64,000 bases of DNA from Scleroderma bovista (lineage: Eukaryota; Basidiomycota; Agaricomycetes; Boletales; Sclerodermataceae): positions 1 through 64,000 of the forward strand of contig JAYMGJ010000588.1 of NCBI GenBank assembly GCA_037178675.1, written 5' to 3'. Below, in pieces: positions 11,230 through 23,535 of this stretch. Made by a program: the position numbers and the translations under genes. The notes under the pieces are model-generated. The model was not told the DNA's origin. It searched no databases and saw only the letters and a program-made list of their open reading frames with translations. The first letter of the stretch is position 1. Each line of letters opens with the position of its first letter.

Positions 11230-11850
11230 AGTCAGCATTTTGGGTAGTACCCAAGTGCCAGCGTCCACAGATGGATGATCTGAGCATGTCGAACAGCACT
11301 GAAATGGACGGAATGATCTACAATGATGATGCAGACATGTACTTGGGAGTTGGAGGTGGAAGGCACAATATATATGAGGCAGATGACTTTGGGAGCCAAG
11401 CAGATGTGACAAATGGGCACAGAGATGCCCCAAGCATCGAAACGGATGCAGATATGACTGCAAATGCACGGAAAATCATCAGAATGCCCCAAAAGAGATC
11501 AACACTGCCAGACTTACCTTTTGGAACTGTTGCAAGGCAGCATTCAGACAAGTCAAACAACTGTGGAAACCGCATGAACAGCTCGAATCATGTATGCACA
11601 GATGTGCAAAGTGTTACAAAGAACGCAAAAATGCCCACAGACAAAGTGGAGAACATCCAAAGAACTCACCTTATGGTCTTATGAGAGGGCATCCAGAGGT
11701 GTTGGGCAGACTGGCCCAACATTACAGATCTGTTGAATGTACTCATGGATGTGCACAGCATGGGGAATGATGTGAAAACCACTGGAAGTAGTGCAAGAAC
11801 AGGTTAAAAGGAGATGCAAATGTGAGGCTCGCCGAATACAAATGAAATCA
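11230..11850. repeat. Degenerate 155-bp tandem repeat (related to 4830-5560 and 26960-27560)
   Basis: Similar over about 450 bp to 26960-27420, sharing ATGAGGCAGATG, GGATGCAGATATGACTGCAAATG-like and GCCAGACTTACCTTTTGGAA blocks. ACTTACC/ACTCACC motifs sit about 155 bp apart (near 11511 and 11667). Frames are open in one copy but interrupted in others, so I treat it as repeat and not gene. Confidence 0.6.
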
Positions 11851-11859
11851 GGCTGCCAG

Positions 11860-12580
11860 AGCACACTGAACAATAGAGAAGGGTCAGCGTCAATGTTACT
11901 GACATGTACATACCTTTACATCAATGCGCTAGTCGAGGTGTTACAGCCTGTTATGTAAACACCACAAATCAAAGCAATATTAGTGACATGCACGGGTCAC
12001 GAGTAAGGGTACCTACGCTGTAGCTATGGCAGGTCTGTACCCGTGATACCTTACACATGGGAAATTTCAATGTTTTGATGTCAACAAAATTTAATTCCGA
12101 ACACAAATGTAGAATATTATCTTCCAATATTGTATAATCTAGTTTGCAGAATTTCATATTTGGAGGTACCAATCAATATATATACTTCTGTGAATAATTA
12201 AGTCTTGCTCAAAATAGATAAGCAAATTATATGTTTTGTGGGTATCAAAATCCTTGCTAGTAGATTATATTCTGTAGGAGATTTGAAGACCCACAAAAGA
12301 ATATATTTTGACAGCCACAACAGAACATTATATCTGATAGATTATTTCGACGGACATCAAAATATAATTTTTGGGCAACCTCAAAATCAACACAGTGAAT
12401 AATATATTTTACCCTTGGCAAAAGTAATCACCCACTGAGTACCCACCCAGCGCCCACCAGTAGACCGCTCAGCCCCCGCTTACTGCCCACTCATTTGGCA
12501 GATCAATTGCAGAGTTCATATATCTGTATTTATCTGTATCACTACAAGTACAAGTGTAACAATGGTACATATTTGGTACA
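11860..12580. other. AT-rich spacer, no gene seen
   Basis: Holds an imperfect inverted pair around CACGGGTCA (near 11990) and GTACCCGTGAT (near 12045), then AT-rich sequence. No coding frame has support. Confidence 0.4.
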
Positions 12581-12582
12581 TA

Positions 12583-13512
12583 TTATCTTACAACTGTCAC
12601 AGGCAGCTCAGTTACAGGGGAAAACAACTGGAAGAGTTTTTTTAATTGTTGATCAGGTTTCAGTAGATAGGTAGAGTCTGTCAATACATGGGAATCAGAC
12701 CGCCAGCCAGGGAGCGCAGTATGGCTATCAGGAGTCATGTCATTCAACAATAGAGTATACATAACAATAAAATGCACAATTATGTCGTGCTTGGGTGAAT
12801 CAAAGCACATGAGAAAGAGTACCTTGACGAGGCAACTTGGGACAGGCTGTCTGGGGGTTTTGAGAAGACAACAATCTGTTTCAGCAGGAATGCACACGTG
12901 AAGCTCATCTAATTCAGGGAAATAGGCAGCACAGGCCAGAATCTCTTCAAGAAGAGGGACTTCTGAAGATGATCGCCGAAAGCGAACGGTGAGTGATTCT
13001 AGTGTAGTGGGCAGCATGGCAAAGCTCGCAAGAGAGTGGATACAGGCAGGGGACCATCAAGGCGCTCCAAGAAAGGGAGGGGAAGGCATACAGGCACACA
13101 GGACGAGCACGAAATGGTGGGATGACCTTGAGAAAAAGTGAGGTCTGACATTATGGCGGGCTAAGAACGTAACCAAGCTGTAGGCGGGGCAACTATCATC
13201 TACTTCTAGTGAGTGAAGATGTTGCATCAATAAATGCCCAAGCAAAGTCGACCACTGTGCAGCTGTGAGTGATGTATTCTTCAAGATGAGATGGGAGATC
13301 GGTGAGTTGTACAAAGTAGTAACTGTGAAAGGGATAACCGCTGGCGAGAAGAGGAGTGATGATGTCATCTCTAGGACTTTGAGCTTGCTGAAACAAGATG
13401 GAGCTTCCCTGGTAAAACTACTCAACTTGAGGTCTGCTCGCGGTACTCCATAGGTTTGTTGGACATCATGGCAGTGGAGGTTTTTGCACCCAGATACTTG
13501 AATACAATTCAA
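12583..13512 (-). pseudogene. Truncated F-box/LRR-family pseudogene
   Basis: The minus-strand translation resembles the protein at 40179-41414. The block around SKLKVLEMTSSLLFSPAVIP matches SKLQVLEITMSLFFTPLSIA there, and ELDELHVCIPAETD matches SLQDLFVHIPIGTD. These look like leucine-rich segments of a mushroom F-box-like protein. The N-terminal F-box part is missing. The frame is broken by a TGA at 13057-13059, and homology around 13060-13085 (PFLERLDG) moves into another frame, so at least one frameshift exists. In family members the F-box recruits a ubiquitin ligase; this copy is unlikely to function. Confidence 0.6.
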
Positions 13513-13632
13513 TAGACGGACAAATGAGTGGGTTGGCTGCCTTGCATCAGCAAAACCATAAGTGACTGTGCCAAGCTGTACCGCTGGCTACAGTCGGCTA
13601 CAGTTGCTACAGCAGTACAGATAGGTCCTCGG

Positions 13633-13672
13633 TTGTACAGCACTGTCATGGCACTGTCACAGTGCTGTACAA
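13633..13672. repeat. Perfect 14-bp stem hairpin in a CTGTAC-rich tract
   Basis: TTGTACAGCACTGT (13633-13646) is followed after 12 nt by its exact complement (13659-13672). It sits in 13560-13720, a tract rich in GCTACAG, CTGTAC and CACTGT. It could be a decayed miniature element. No target duplication was found. Confidence 0.6.
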
Positions 13673-13762
13673 ACTGTTACGCAATCTCACACACTGTACG
13701 AGCCATACCTAATGTACAGTTGACTTTTTCATAACGTATGGAGGTTGCATAGGCCTATTTAC

Positions 13763-15185
13763 TGTCAAAACCGGTTCTCCTCGACGATCTTACTAGGAGG
13801 TCCAGAGGTGCAGGGAACTAATGAGGAGGTAAGTCCAGACACTAGTAGGTGCTAGTTAGTGTGGAGAGTCAAGTCCGGGTCAAACGAACGAAGTCTGGGC
13901 ACTAGAGAAGCACAGGGAGTAAGTCCGGGTTTTTGCGGAGTAAGTCCGGACTGCGGGAAAGTGGTCCGGAGTTGAGCGCAGCTTGTCCAGAGTGAAGGAC
14001 ATCCCAGAGGTGGGATAGTCCTGAGAGGTCTAGCATCGAGTCTGGGACAGAGGTGGCTTTTGCCCTCGTGCAAGTAGGAGACTTGCTAGGATCGGACATA
14101 GGACCAAGGGGACGAGATAGGACGGAGGCCGGAGTTGGCCGGAGTTCAGAAGAACAAGATGGGATTAGGAGAGCATGGTGGGTAGTACAGAGTGGGGAGT
14201 ATCTTAGTCGAGATTTGATCTAAGGACTACTAGGCCGGAGTACGGTAGTTTATATAGTAATGAAACTAAGGTGAGTATATACGGTGACAAGTAAACACCT
14301 TAATGTCAAGACAAGGGACGGAGCAGAAGCAGACAGGAAAATAAACCAGGTACAAGAAAATAAAGCAGGGACAGGAAAATAAACCGGAGCGGAAGCAGAC
14401 ATGGGGAACTAGAGTTACAGGGACGACAGAGGAAAAGCAGGGACAAGGGAACTAGGTCGGAAGAGGACAGGTAAGGGTCAGAGGTGGACTTAACTAATGT
14501 TAAGTCCGGAGCGATGTCCAGGACCGGAGGAAGTGTACGAGCGGAGGGAGTGGACGAGCAGAGGGAGTGGACGAGCAGAGGGAGTGGACGAGCAGAGGGA
14601 GTGGACGAGCAGAGGGAGTGGACGAGCAGAGGGAGTGGACGAGCAGAGGGAGTGGACGAGCAGAGGGAGTGGACGAGCAGAGGGAGTGGACGAGCAGAGG
14701 GAGTGGACGAGCAGAGGGAGTGTACAAGTGGAGGGAGTGTACAAGCAGAGGGAGTGTGCGAGTGGAGGAAGGGCGGAGTAGCCGGAGGAAGGTCCGGAGT
14801 TGGACATGGAAATGTCCTAAGCCTTTGGTGGACCTGACAGAGGAAGCGGAGCAGGAGCAGGAGCAGAACTGAGCTGGAGTTGGATGTACCAGCCGGAGTT
14901 GGGCTACGTCGCAGACAAGGCTAAGGGAGTGGCCGGACTGAAACCGGAGTAGCGACTAGTGGTAGGTACAGGTCCGACACGGAGGAGTTAGACCGCGGAT
15001 CTGTCTGTAGGAAGACAGGGGTTAGTCCTGAGGCGGAGATGGACGTAGTGACCGGAGTTGAGCTGGAGTGCAGCTATAGGGCTGGAGATGGCCGGACTAG
15101 ATCCGGAGTTGCATCTATGCCTAAGAACAGGTCAGGCGGGCCATGGTTAGACCGGAGTTGTGACTGGAAAAGTATGGATATGACA
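13763..15185 (+). mobile_element. Solo LTR, family with TGTCAAGACC ends (copy 2)
   Basis: The 1,423-bp unit begins TGTCAAAACCGG, ends GGATATGACA and is flanked by a perfect 5-bp duplication TTTAC (13758-13762 and 15186-15190). It aligns with 1641-2821 throughout and is longer mainly because of a 17-bp minisatellite at 14536-14760. Many differences between the copies are CG against CA or TG. Same interpretation as copy 1. Confidence 0.88.
14536..14760 (+). repeat. 17-bp minisatellite inside the solo LTR
   Basis: About a dozen head-to-tail copies of AGGGAGTGGACGAGCAG, nearly identical in the middle and degenerate at the right end (GTGTACAAG variants). The other LTR copy has only a short AGGAAGTG-type sequence at this place (about 2403-2425), so the array expanded after the copies diverged. 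Because 17 is not a multiple of 3, all frames repeat with a 17-residue period. These are not genes. Confidence 0.92.
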
Positions 15186-15432
15186 TTTACCATACAATAC
15201 AAGAAACATACACCAATACATGTGTGACATATGTGACAGAGTTGCATGTGACGTGTTACTTCTTCTGCTGTAGGAAACCGTCCAGTGTTGTTTGTTGGCT
15301 ATTCAGCATCTCTTCTCAACGCAATGAACCACGGAGTTGACGGAGCAAACAAGTTAAGTCCAATGATGACTCTGCATCACTGAAACTTACACATGCAGCT
15401 TCCAGCTTTTCGCACATGGAGATGACCTCCGA

Positions 15433-17378
15433 TCAGCTTGGATGTGACTTGTCTTGACCTGCCAGCTCTGTTTCACCGTTGTCTTGGTCTGATTCAATCT
15501 CCTCAATATTTCCATCCTTGATGGAAAGCTCCTTCCGAACTGTGTCAGCTATTTCTGCATCTCCACCCTCAAACTGATACTCCAACTCTCCAATCTTGCC
15601 CTCCTCTCTTGGCTCCAGATACTCGTCTATGCTTGGTGGTGACCCAATAATTCTATTGCGAGATTTCAACTGATCAATAGAACCAATGAGGGACTCCTCA
15701 AGGATAACTAGCTGTGGTGGTGGCTGCCATGGTGGAATTTTGATGGTAAGCCCTGTTCAACGAAGTGCAGCTGTGGCAAGTTGTTCAACTGCTTCTGTAG
15801 CTTGTGCAATATTTCCCTTGGCTTGCATAACAGCATCAAGTGCAGTTTTCCAATCATCGTAGATGTATTGGTCTTTGAGAAGGTCTTGCAGGCAGTGCTC
15901 AGCAATTGGAAGAGTAGTATCAGCATTGGTTGCAAATTCCCTGATGATAGCCCAAGCCTCTGGATTTTTGCATGTGGGTGTGAGTTACGCGTCAGAATAT
16001 CTGTGCCTCGTCCATCTGGTTGGATCCTACAGTGGTCCCAGCAGTGTTGGATGGTAGTTGGTTGGACAGCACCCCAAGCTTCTTTAGCCATTAGCATAGC
16101 TTCACAGATTGTGATCTTGTAAATATCCCGCTCGCCAGCTTCATCTAAATCAATTGCCCGCCTACAAAAGGCTTGCCTATAGTGTGCTTTGAAGCACCGT
16201 ATGACTCCTGCATCAAGTGGCTGAACAAATGATGTTAGGTTTGGCTCGAAGTATTCCATTTGAATGTGACAGGGCTGGTAGGATATTGTGTGACCCTTGA
16301 AGTTATCAATGAATAGGCAAATATAGTGTTTTGCAACTCCCATCTTCTGATCGAGCATCTTGATCCACCTGTAACAGTTACCAACACTTCTAATCATGGT
16401 TTATGATTCAAACTTACTCTTCAAATAGACCAGACGTCATCCATGCTTTCTTGTTGTGCCGATAGTAAAATCCACATTCCTGGGGTGTCTTATTTCCAAA
16501 GCATCTCGGCTTTTTTGCCCGACCAATGTAAAAAAGGGGCATCTTCTCACTGCCATCTGCATTTGCAGCTAACTCAAGTGTGATCCGAAACTTTTCCTTC
16601 TTTTTCCCACTCATCTGCTTCGTTGCTAACCCACGATCTGGTGGGGCACTAAACCAAAGGTGAGCCAACTAAACACATTCATTTAGTAGGGCTAAACTCA
16701 CAAAGCAAACAAACTTGTTTTGTCAAAGTTCCATCTGTCCCTGGGTGGGAATGTATACAAGATTTTTTCGACTTGTTGACACTCAGCAGCTACAGCATCA
16801 AGATTGACAGAGCCAGCCTCTCCATGACGGCGAAACTCTTTAATATTGTAAGTCTTGCAGAATGGGGTGATCCATCCATCACCAAGCAGCCACATTTCAT
16901 CAGGGACACCAAATTCATCTTCAAATTGTCTCCATTTCTCGCACAGCATAGGCCCAGTAAAGCTCTCCCCTTTTTCTTCCATATGTCGTACCCAAAGCAC
17001 AAGAGCCCTTTCGACTTCAGGGCTGGTGACAGCCCTTGGATGTTTTCCAGACAGGGCATTGGGATGACTGTGAACTCGCTCCTCTAGAGTTTTTCTTGCC
17101 TTCATTTTTTGGGAAAGGGTAGCCTGTGTGAACCTCAAGGCGCCCTCTTGCTGTGTACAGAAATGCTCAACAACCCGATCTTGTGACAAATCAGGATGCT
17201 TGTCAATGAATGTGAAGACTGTGAGCCAATCATTCAAGGTAAGATTTGCTCGTGGACCAGTTGCTGTGGGAACTGCTGATGTTGCAGGGCCATCCTTCTG
17301 GGTCTGGCACTGCTTGGGCTTCTGAGCGTATGGTGCAGGCTTTGGCCATGGTTTACGGACTGACAAAGTGGGAGGCAT
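15433..17378 (-). pseudogene. pogo/Tigger-type DDE transposase, nearly intact but interrupted
   Basis: Exon 1 (17378-16702) encodes an N-terminal helix-turn-helix region of CENP-B/Tc5 type and ends in FDKTSLF, the first catalytic aspartate region. It joins exon 2 (16648-16418; PPDRGLATK, FYYRHNKKAWMT) and exon 3 (from 16368; LFIDNFKGH with the second Asp, FVQPLDAGVIR with the third). Both joins keep the frame and complete conserved motifs. Near 15975 the frame must shift, through a 29-nt GT-AG stretch or an indel. From there it stays open to the C-terminal acidic tail except for one TGA at 15757-15759. Family members cut and paste at TA sites. I could not identify terminal inverted repeats, so only the gene is called. 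Confidence 0.85.
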
Positions 17379-18065
17379 TGGGGTAGGGGGGAGTTGGGAC
17401 TCATAGCTAATGCTGTCAGACAGTCCTACTGTGATTCATTTTGCTTATAATCAAGTGGAATTGACCATAGGCAGCATGGAGTTCCACCTAGTTCCACTCA
17501 ATGTCCTTGTCCACCTCTGCAAAACCATTGTTTCATACTGTATAAATGCTCTGACAGAATCAAACATTATTTATACAAGATGATAATTTTTGTATAATTC
17601 CCTGCATACCACAGTGGTCATGGCAAATTTTTGATACAGTACCAAACTTATACAATAGAGCACCAGTCAACTGTAGATAAATTTGTTCACTGTGTCCGCT
17701 GTATCACACTGTCGCACCGTGTCACCAATCTGTATCACGCTGTGTCATACTGTATCACACTGAATTGCAATCATAGTTACATTGTAGTCTACATATGTTA
17801 ATCTAATATAATGAATCGCATAGCACCGTTGTCGGTGGTGGTAGTGATAGTGGGGGTCGCACCACAGCATGCACGGGTGCTGGAGCTGGGGTGTTGCCAT
17901 CGTCACCAGTCGTGGTTATGGTCGTGGTTGTGGTCGTGTTGCAGCATGTGTGCGCGCTGGCATGGTGGTGGTGGTGGTCACGTCGCAGGTGCTGGGCGCT
18001 GGAGTCGTCGTTGTCATCACACCGGTAGTGGTGGTGAACATGTCGCAGCATGCGTGCATGCATGC
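17379..18065. other. Spacer with GTG/GTC-rich tract
   Basis: 17690-17770 has irregular CTGTATCACACTGT-like repeats. 17815-18060 is GGTGGT/GTCGTC-rich with CAGCATGC motifs and resembles 8464-9080. No gene is supported. Confidence 0.45.
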
Positions 18066-20265
18066 TCACCCGTTATTGTAGTATTTGACCTAGGAGTATG
18101 GTAATTACCATCAGACTGATAGCGCTCGACAGGCCAACTACCACTGCCAAATGAGGAAAAAACCCCTAAAGAAACCTAATGGTTAGATACCGGTAGTATA
18201 TTTGAGACCCTACTGTAGCCAGACCTAAATTAGAAGTAGACCCCTGTATCACAGGGGGGTCATTACACCAGACTGGCAAGCACAGCCACAATTTCCAAAA
18301 AAGGAAATAGGGGTCAAAGTCATAGCCACCAATCAGGGGAATCCAGATATGGTCTTACCTAAGCAATTCATTATGATTTGATGGAGCTACGGCCAAAATA
18401 ATTTTTAAACGCAACGCAAAAAAAAGAATAGACCCTATTTTGACTAGCAAAATTGCGTAGTATTCATTAGGAAATGTGGTAGTATTCATTAGCACATGTT
18501 CAAACATGATCATATCAGCATCAGCAGTGCCACTCCACTCAGAATCTGTCCATATATGGAAATAGTTGACTGGCAATATTTCCCACCCTTGGTATGCACT
18601 TCCCCTGCCTTCCTGGGCTTCATCCCTGGCACATATACAGTGCACATAGTATCCTGCATGTCATATTAGTATATAAGAGCACAACTGGATCCTTATGTCA
18701 GTGTATAAGGGCCTCAGGATAAATGGAGAATATTTTAGGGGTAAAAACAAAAAAGTGTTCGCATTTTTGAACCACTTGACATATCCATTTGGAAACTACA
18801 TCCCCTTCAAGGGGCCATATATGCCCACAACATATCATAGCCACTTGGCACAAGGTGGGCCCTCTGATGTGCTGATTCATGTTCTTCTCCTGTACACATA
18901 TTCCTCTGACAGGCCATTACCAAGAGGGATGGTGCATGTCAGATGGTCTAGGGTGGTGGTACTATACCATGACCATATGGGTATCAAATATATTTGCCAT
19001 CTGACCACTTGAAGATGAGCAATTAAAGAAATCGCATTTTTGCAACAATAGGGGCTGTATGGGTTCCCAGACTAGGTATCATCAATCTGACTATCTCAGC
19101 AGCTGGGGGGTATCATATAGTAGCTACTACAATGACCTCAGGTCCATGCCACAATGTGGTGAAGATGAGGAGTGAAAACAACATTTAGAAGGCGTGGGAA
19201 AATGTATTCAAAAATGCGGAGACTTGCAAAACATATGAAACATTTGCCATATTACACAACACACAGCACTTTGCATTTTACAAATGATGCCATTGAGTTA
19301 CTGGCATATAATAAGGCTTCCTGAATATATATTGTTCTCTAGTTAGATGACAGTTCACCTCACACAATGCAGCGATCAATATTTAGGACTAGGAAAAATG
19401 TAGTGAAAAATGTGAAGAGAAAACTTTAAGATTTTGATAAGATTTTGGGAAGGACAGGATTTGAAATATTGTCAACAGTTTACACATCAGCAAAAATGCT
19501 AAGTTTACACCATCATATGGTCACACCCAAACATTGGTGTGAATTTTAAGTATTAGAGCGGATAGAATGCATGTGAAAACTTTGAATTTGGTCTTTACAT
19601 TTGAGCTGCAATGAAACTTATTGTTTTGCAGTTGCCTAAACAATGGCCCCAACTTAAAATTTTGATCAGAGTAGAGACATAATTTTATTTTTTAAATTTA
19701 AATTGAGGATAATATTTCTATATAAATTTGAAGTTTTGTACAGGTCAACACTAGTCTCTCGATCATCGGGCACTCATCCTTTTCACACCCGACGTCCATC
19801 ACCCTGGCACTCATATTTTATATTTTCCACACAAGTAGGAGCTGTTGAGGTGCGAGTGAAGGGGTGACAGGGTGGATAGACTTGGTTACACTGAGACGAT
19901 AATGGACGCTGTAAGCTAATGCCGGACTCGATAGGACTCTGACAGATGATTCAGCCCAGTGTGAGGCAATAAACGGGGGGATCTACTAATTCCGCTTGAA
20001 GAAGCTTATGGGCGGTATAAGTACTATGTACTACAGAAGCGCCAAAGCACAAGTGGCTCGAGGGCCGAGTGAAAATGTATCTAAGGGAAAGAAAGTCAAA
20101 GCTAAACAAAGTGCAGTCAAAGCAAACCAGTGGGCCCTGCCTACCAGCATAGGGCGCGGGATCTATCCTGCTCGCTTTCAAGTGTCGTAGACAACATATG
20201 TCAGCTCTGCCCTTCTTGGGTCTTGCCAGTCGCAAGATTAACACCAATTACCCAGTGTTGACCAC
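18066..20265 (+). repeat. Large dispersed element, copy A (inverted copy at 51.73-53.36 and 62.32-62.40 kb)
   Basis: 18624-19797 is present in inverted orientation at 52155-53359. 19975-20265 corresponds more loosely to 51730-52010. 18066-18155 corresponds to 62320-62404. A 105-codon open frame at 18695-19012 translates identically from both copies, but I recognise no domain in it. The near end starts ACCCGTTATTGTAGTATTTG and contains the palindrome ATGGTAATTACCAT. No terminal repeats were found, so the class is unknown. Confidence 0.7.
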
Positions 20266-23260
20266 AAACTAGTCCTTTCAAAAGGAGGTCAGGCACCATA
20301 CGTAAGAAAACAAGTACTACTTACCCGACTCAATGAAAGCACAACTACAGCATCGGAAACTGTCCATCGCGCATAGTGGCTAACAACCCATGAAATCTTC
20401 ACATGTTCCAGTTTTACTTCGAGGCTAGACAAGTACATCCTCGCTGGGAAGTGAGGATAGACAGCAAATGGATCAGGTGTATTGGGAGGCAAGACACACT
20501 GTCTCTGCACAGCAAAATGGAGTGAGCCTTCTTGCTCGTATATATATATGATACACCCAGGGACAGCTGGCGATGCCCGATTCCTGTTAGGATAGAAAAG
20601 GATCAGCAAGTTTCCGAGGTGGGTGGAACATCGGCTGTAGACAACTCCCCCAGCGGTCTTGACATGGGTGCGCAACACCGCTTTGCGCTGATGAATGAGT
20701 TCTTGCAGATCTTCAGGTACATATGTTGCATTCCATGTCTCTGGTACCCTGACATCATCGAATGAATCAATGTCATTCAAATCAGATGGAAGGGCGTAAC
20801 TATGTGTGTGGGTGTTGTAGACTCGGTCAAGAAGAACCTTGCACTCCTGTATGGCGGGCAGACACTCTGGGCGAGATAACCAGGCATGTAATTTTGCTCC
20901 CTTGAGGTATGAATGCAGCATAGTCTAGTCCTTTCCAGTTCACCTGCGAAAGACTGAGGAACTATTTTACAGAATCACTAAAATGCTCACCGTGCTTATG
21001 ATTACTGGAAAGGCACTGTAGTATTCCAATCAATTGCTCAAATGGGAATGTCCACCACAAATGTACTGGACCGAAAAGAACGAGGTAGTCGTAGATGTGG
21101 AACAAAGTGTGATGGTTCGGTTGGAGGCCGAAGGTAGGATGAATATATTTGAGGTTCCCTACGTAGTTCACAATGCACAAACGATATGCAACTGCTCGCT
21201 CAGAGCTCATTGCTCGGGAACATGCCAAGTACACGGCAGAAATGAGGTCCATGGTATTGTCGAGGATGAGCTTAAGGTCCACTTGAGGAGTATCAGCTCC
21301 CCACAGGCTAATGAGCATGATGGGAATGTAGACGTTGATGAGTGATCGCCATTCATCTGCTTTGATTGTACCTGCAGCTTGGTCTCCAAAATTTTTGGGA
21401 ACCAACGTGAACCACGAGGGCATTGAGGTGTTACGGATGACCTTGCGTACGCATCCCAGAGTTTGCCCGTGCCAAGCTTTGGAGTGCCTTTCTCGATTAA
21501 AGTAAGGGGTCGTTCACGACGCTATAGGTTAATTGGCAATGAGTCTCCGAAACTATAGGAAATCACTTACCCATTGCACGAGTGCGTTTGCATAGTCGAT
21601 TTTGTACAACCTTGTGGTCTTGGAAGGAATACAACCTAATGTGTGACATATGTATTGTAAAGCAACTGTATTCTTCCTGAGAAGGCTCCGTTGAAGGCTA
21701 TCCATGAACATTGTAATGTGATCGGGGTTGTCTGCACATGGTACTTGAGCAACTAAAAGTAAATGGATGGCAGACACCTGGGCGACCTCCTTTGTAGACA
21801 TGGACAATGCTGCAGCCATTTCTGGATCAAGGGGGTCAAAATTATGATGAAAAGCGGGGGGCTTTACTTCAGGTGGGGAAGAGTTGTCGTTTGTGAGACC
21901 GAGGAGATTGCGTACATGGTGCTGTACAAGCCCTTCGAGGATACAGTGCATGGAGTCGACAATGAGCTGGCGTGTAGGATCCAAATAGGGTAGCCGCCAG
22001 AGCTCAGAATACTGAATACCATGTGCTTTGAAGAGCCTCTCGTGCTCAGCCGTCGTGGGCGCATCTCTCCACTGCTCGGCATATTGGCGTAGCTTGTCCT
22101 TGTCCCTAGACACCCACTTCTCGAAGTCGGTTCTACCATAGTTAGCCCTGTGATAACAATTACATGCACTACAAAGGAAATGACTGCCGGTACCAGCAAG
22201 AGCAGTGAGGTGGCACGCAGCCGGTAGATCGCAAACAGCAAGTACAATGGCGCTCCGTGTGACCGACCTCCAGGATGATTGGCAGTTCTCGAGTATTGAA
22301 CACCTTGCTTCCAGGAGGTAGCAAGTTGAGCGATAAGAGGGCGTATGTAGTGGTTGAGATTTTCGAGTGAAGGTTGCTTTGGACCTGGGATAATGCCAGC
22401 AAGGTACATATTTTCCGGTTTGTATCTCACATCAAGGGGGAGGTTCAGACATGCCATGGAAATGATGCCAGATGAATTGCTAGCCCCGCACACAGTCATC
22501 CCCTCTGGATTGAAGAAATCAATACGCAAAGAGAATGCGCAACGTCCTTCATCGCCTCTGTCCACAAAGAACTGCCCAGCCTTAGGACCACTAAATTCTC
22601 GTAAAAATTGTGCTTCAAAAGGGGTTTTGACGAAACGAGGCGGAGGAGAGGAGAGTGAGGCAGTGAGGTTATTGCACGCCGTATCCATCATCATCTCGAT
22701 GTCACTTCTTGACAACAGACCAGCAAGGTAGTCATTAAAATCGTGGTAAACAAAGGTCTTCTTCGGCAGACGGGCACCACTGGGTTGAGTATCCAGCAGT
22801 GGCTCGCCACAAAGAGTTTCAGGATTCGGGTGGTGAGTACAATACTCTGGATATGAGGGGACCGCCTGTCACGACCGCGTGATGCCTCGTGACTCCGCAA
22901 GGCCTCTAGTCTGTTGTAAACTCAAGTCCGATCGTAATCGCACACCTCTGACGCTACGTATCCATCTCCACTCTGACAATTGACGCTCCATCTCCTTTTA
23001 GTATATAGTTCCGCGTCTACGCCTCTGGTTATTGTATGCCTCCGTTCCGTTTCTGTTCCTGTTCCCTTTGTTCCCGTTTTAGATTAGATAATGATTACTC
23101 ATAGCTGTGATCCGTTAACCTTTTGATCCGTTACGCTTATCACTGATCTCCGTTCCATGTATGTTACTCATCCATTTGTCATCCGCAGACTCTTACCTAC
23201 GTCTCTGCTATGTTTCTCTCTGCTTCTCGGTTACTGTACATTCCCGATGTAAAGTATAAG

Positions 23261-23456
23261 TGTTAGAATTCGCGCGCTGAGTCGATCGGGGTGACCACGA
23301 TGGGTGGATGGGTGCGAACCAGGTCAAAACACGATGAGTATACAGGGTACAACTACGAGCTATTTATCTTGTAGGTAGAGCAGTTAATATATCAAAACTA
23401 ATAACTATAAATCATAGTCTTGTGAGTTTGCCACGTAGCGGCCATATATTCTGACA
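23261..23456 (-). repeat. 3' LTR of the gag-only element
   Basis: 196 bp, identical to 24566-24761. In element orientation this is the downstream LTR, preceded by the purine tract. Confidence 0.95.
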
Positions 23457-23535
23457 CTCTCCCGCAAACGAAACAAGACAGTACGAAAGAAACAGGGAGA
23501 CACGAGAACAAAAAAGGAGAAAATATCCCGCGACT

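Noticed and set aside
14484..14872. Several overlapping open frames with 17-residue repeats on both strands
   Set aside because: Produced by the 17-bp minisatellite inside a solo LTR; none has a start, domain or splice context.
18695..19012. 105-codon frame, identical in two repeat copies, as a gene
   Set aside because: Both copies are near-identical throughout, so open frame conservation carries little weight; no domain. Kept as a finding on the repeat only.
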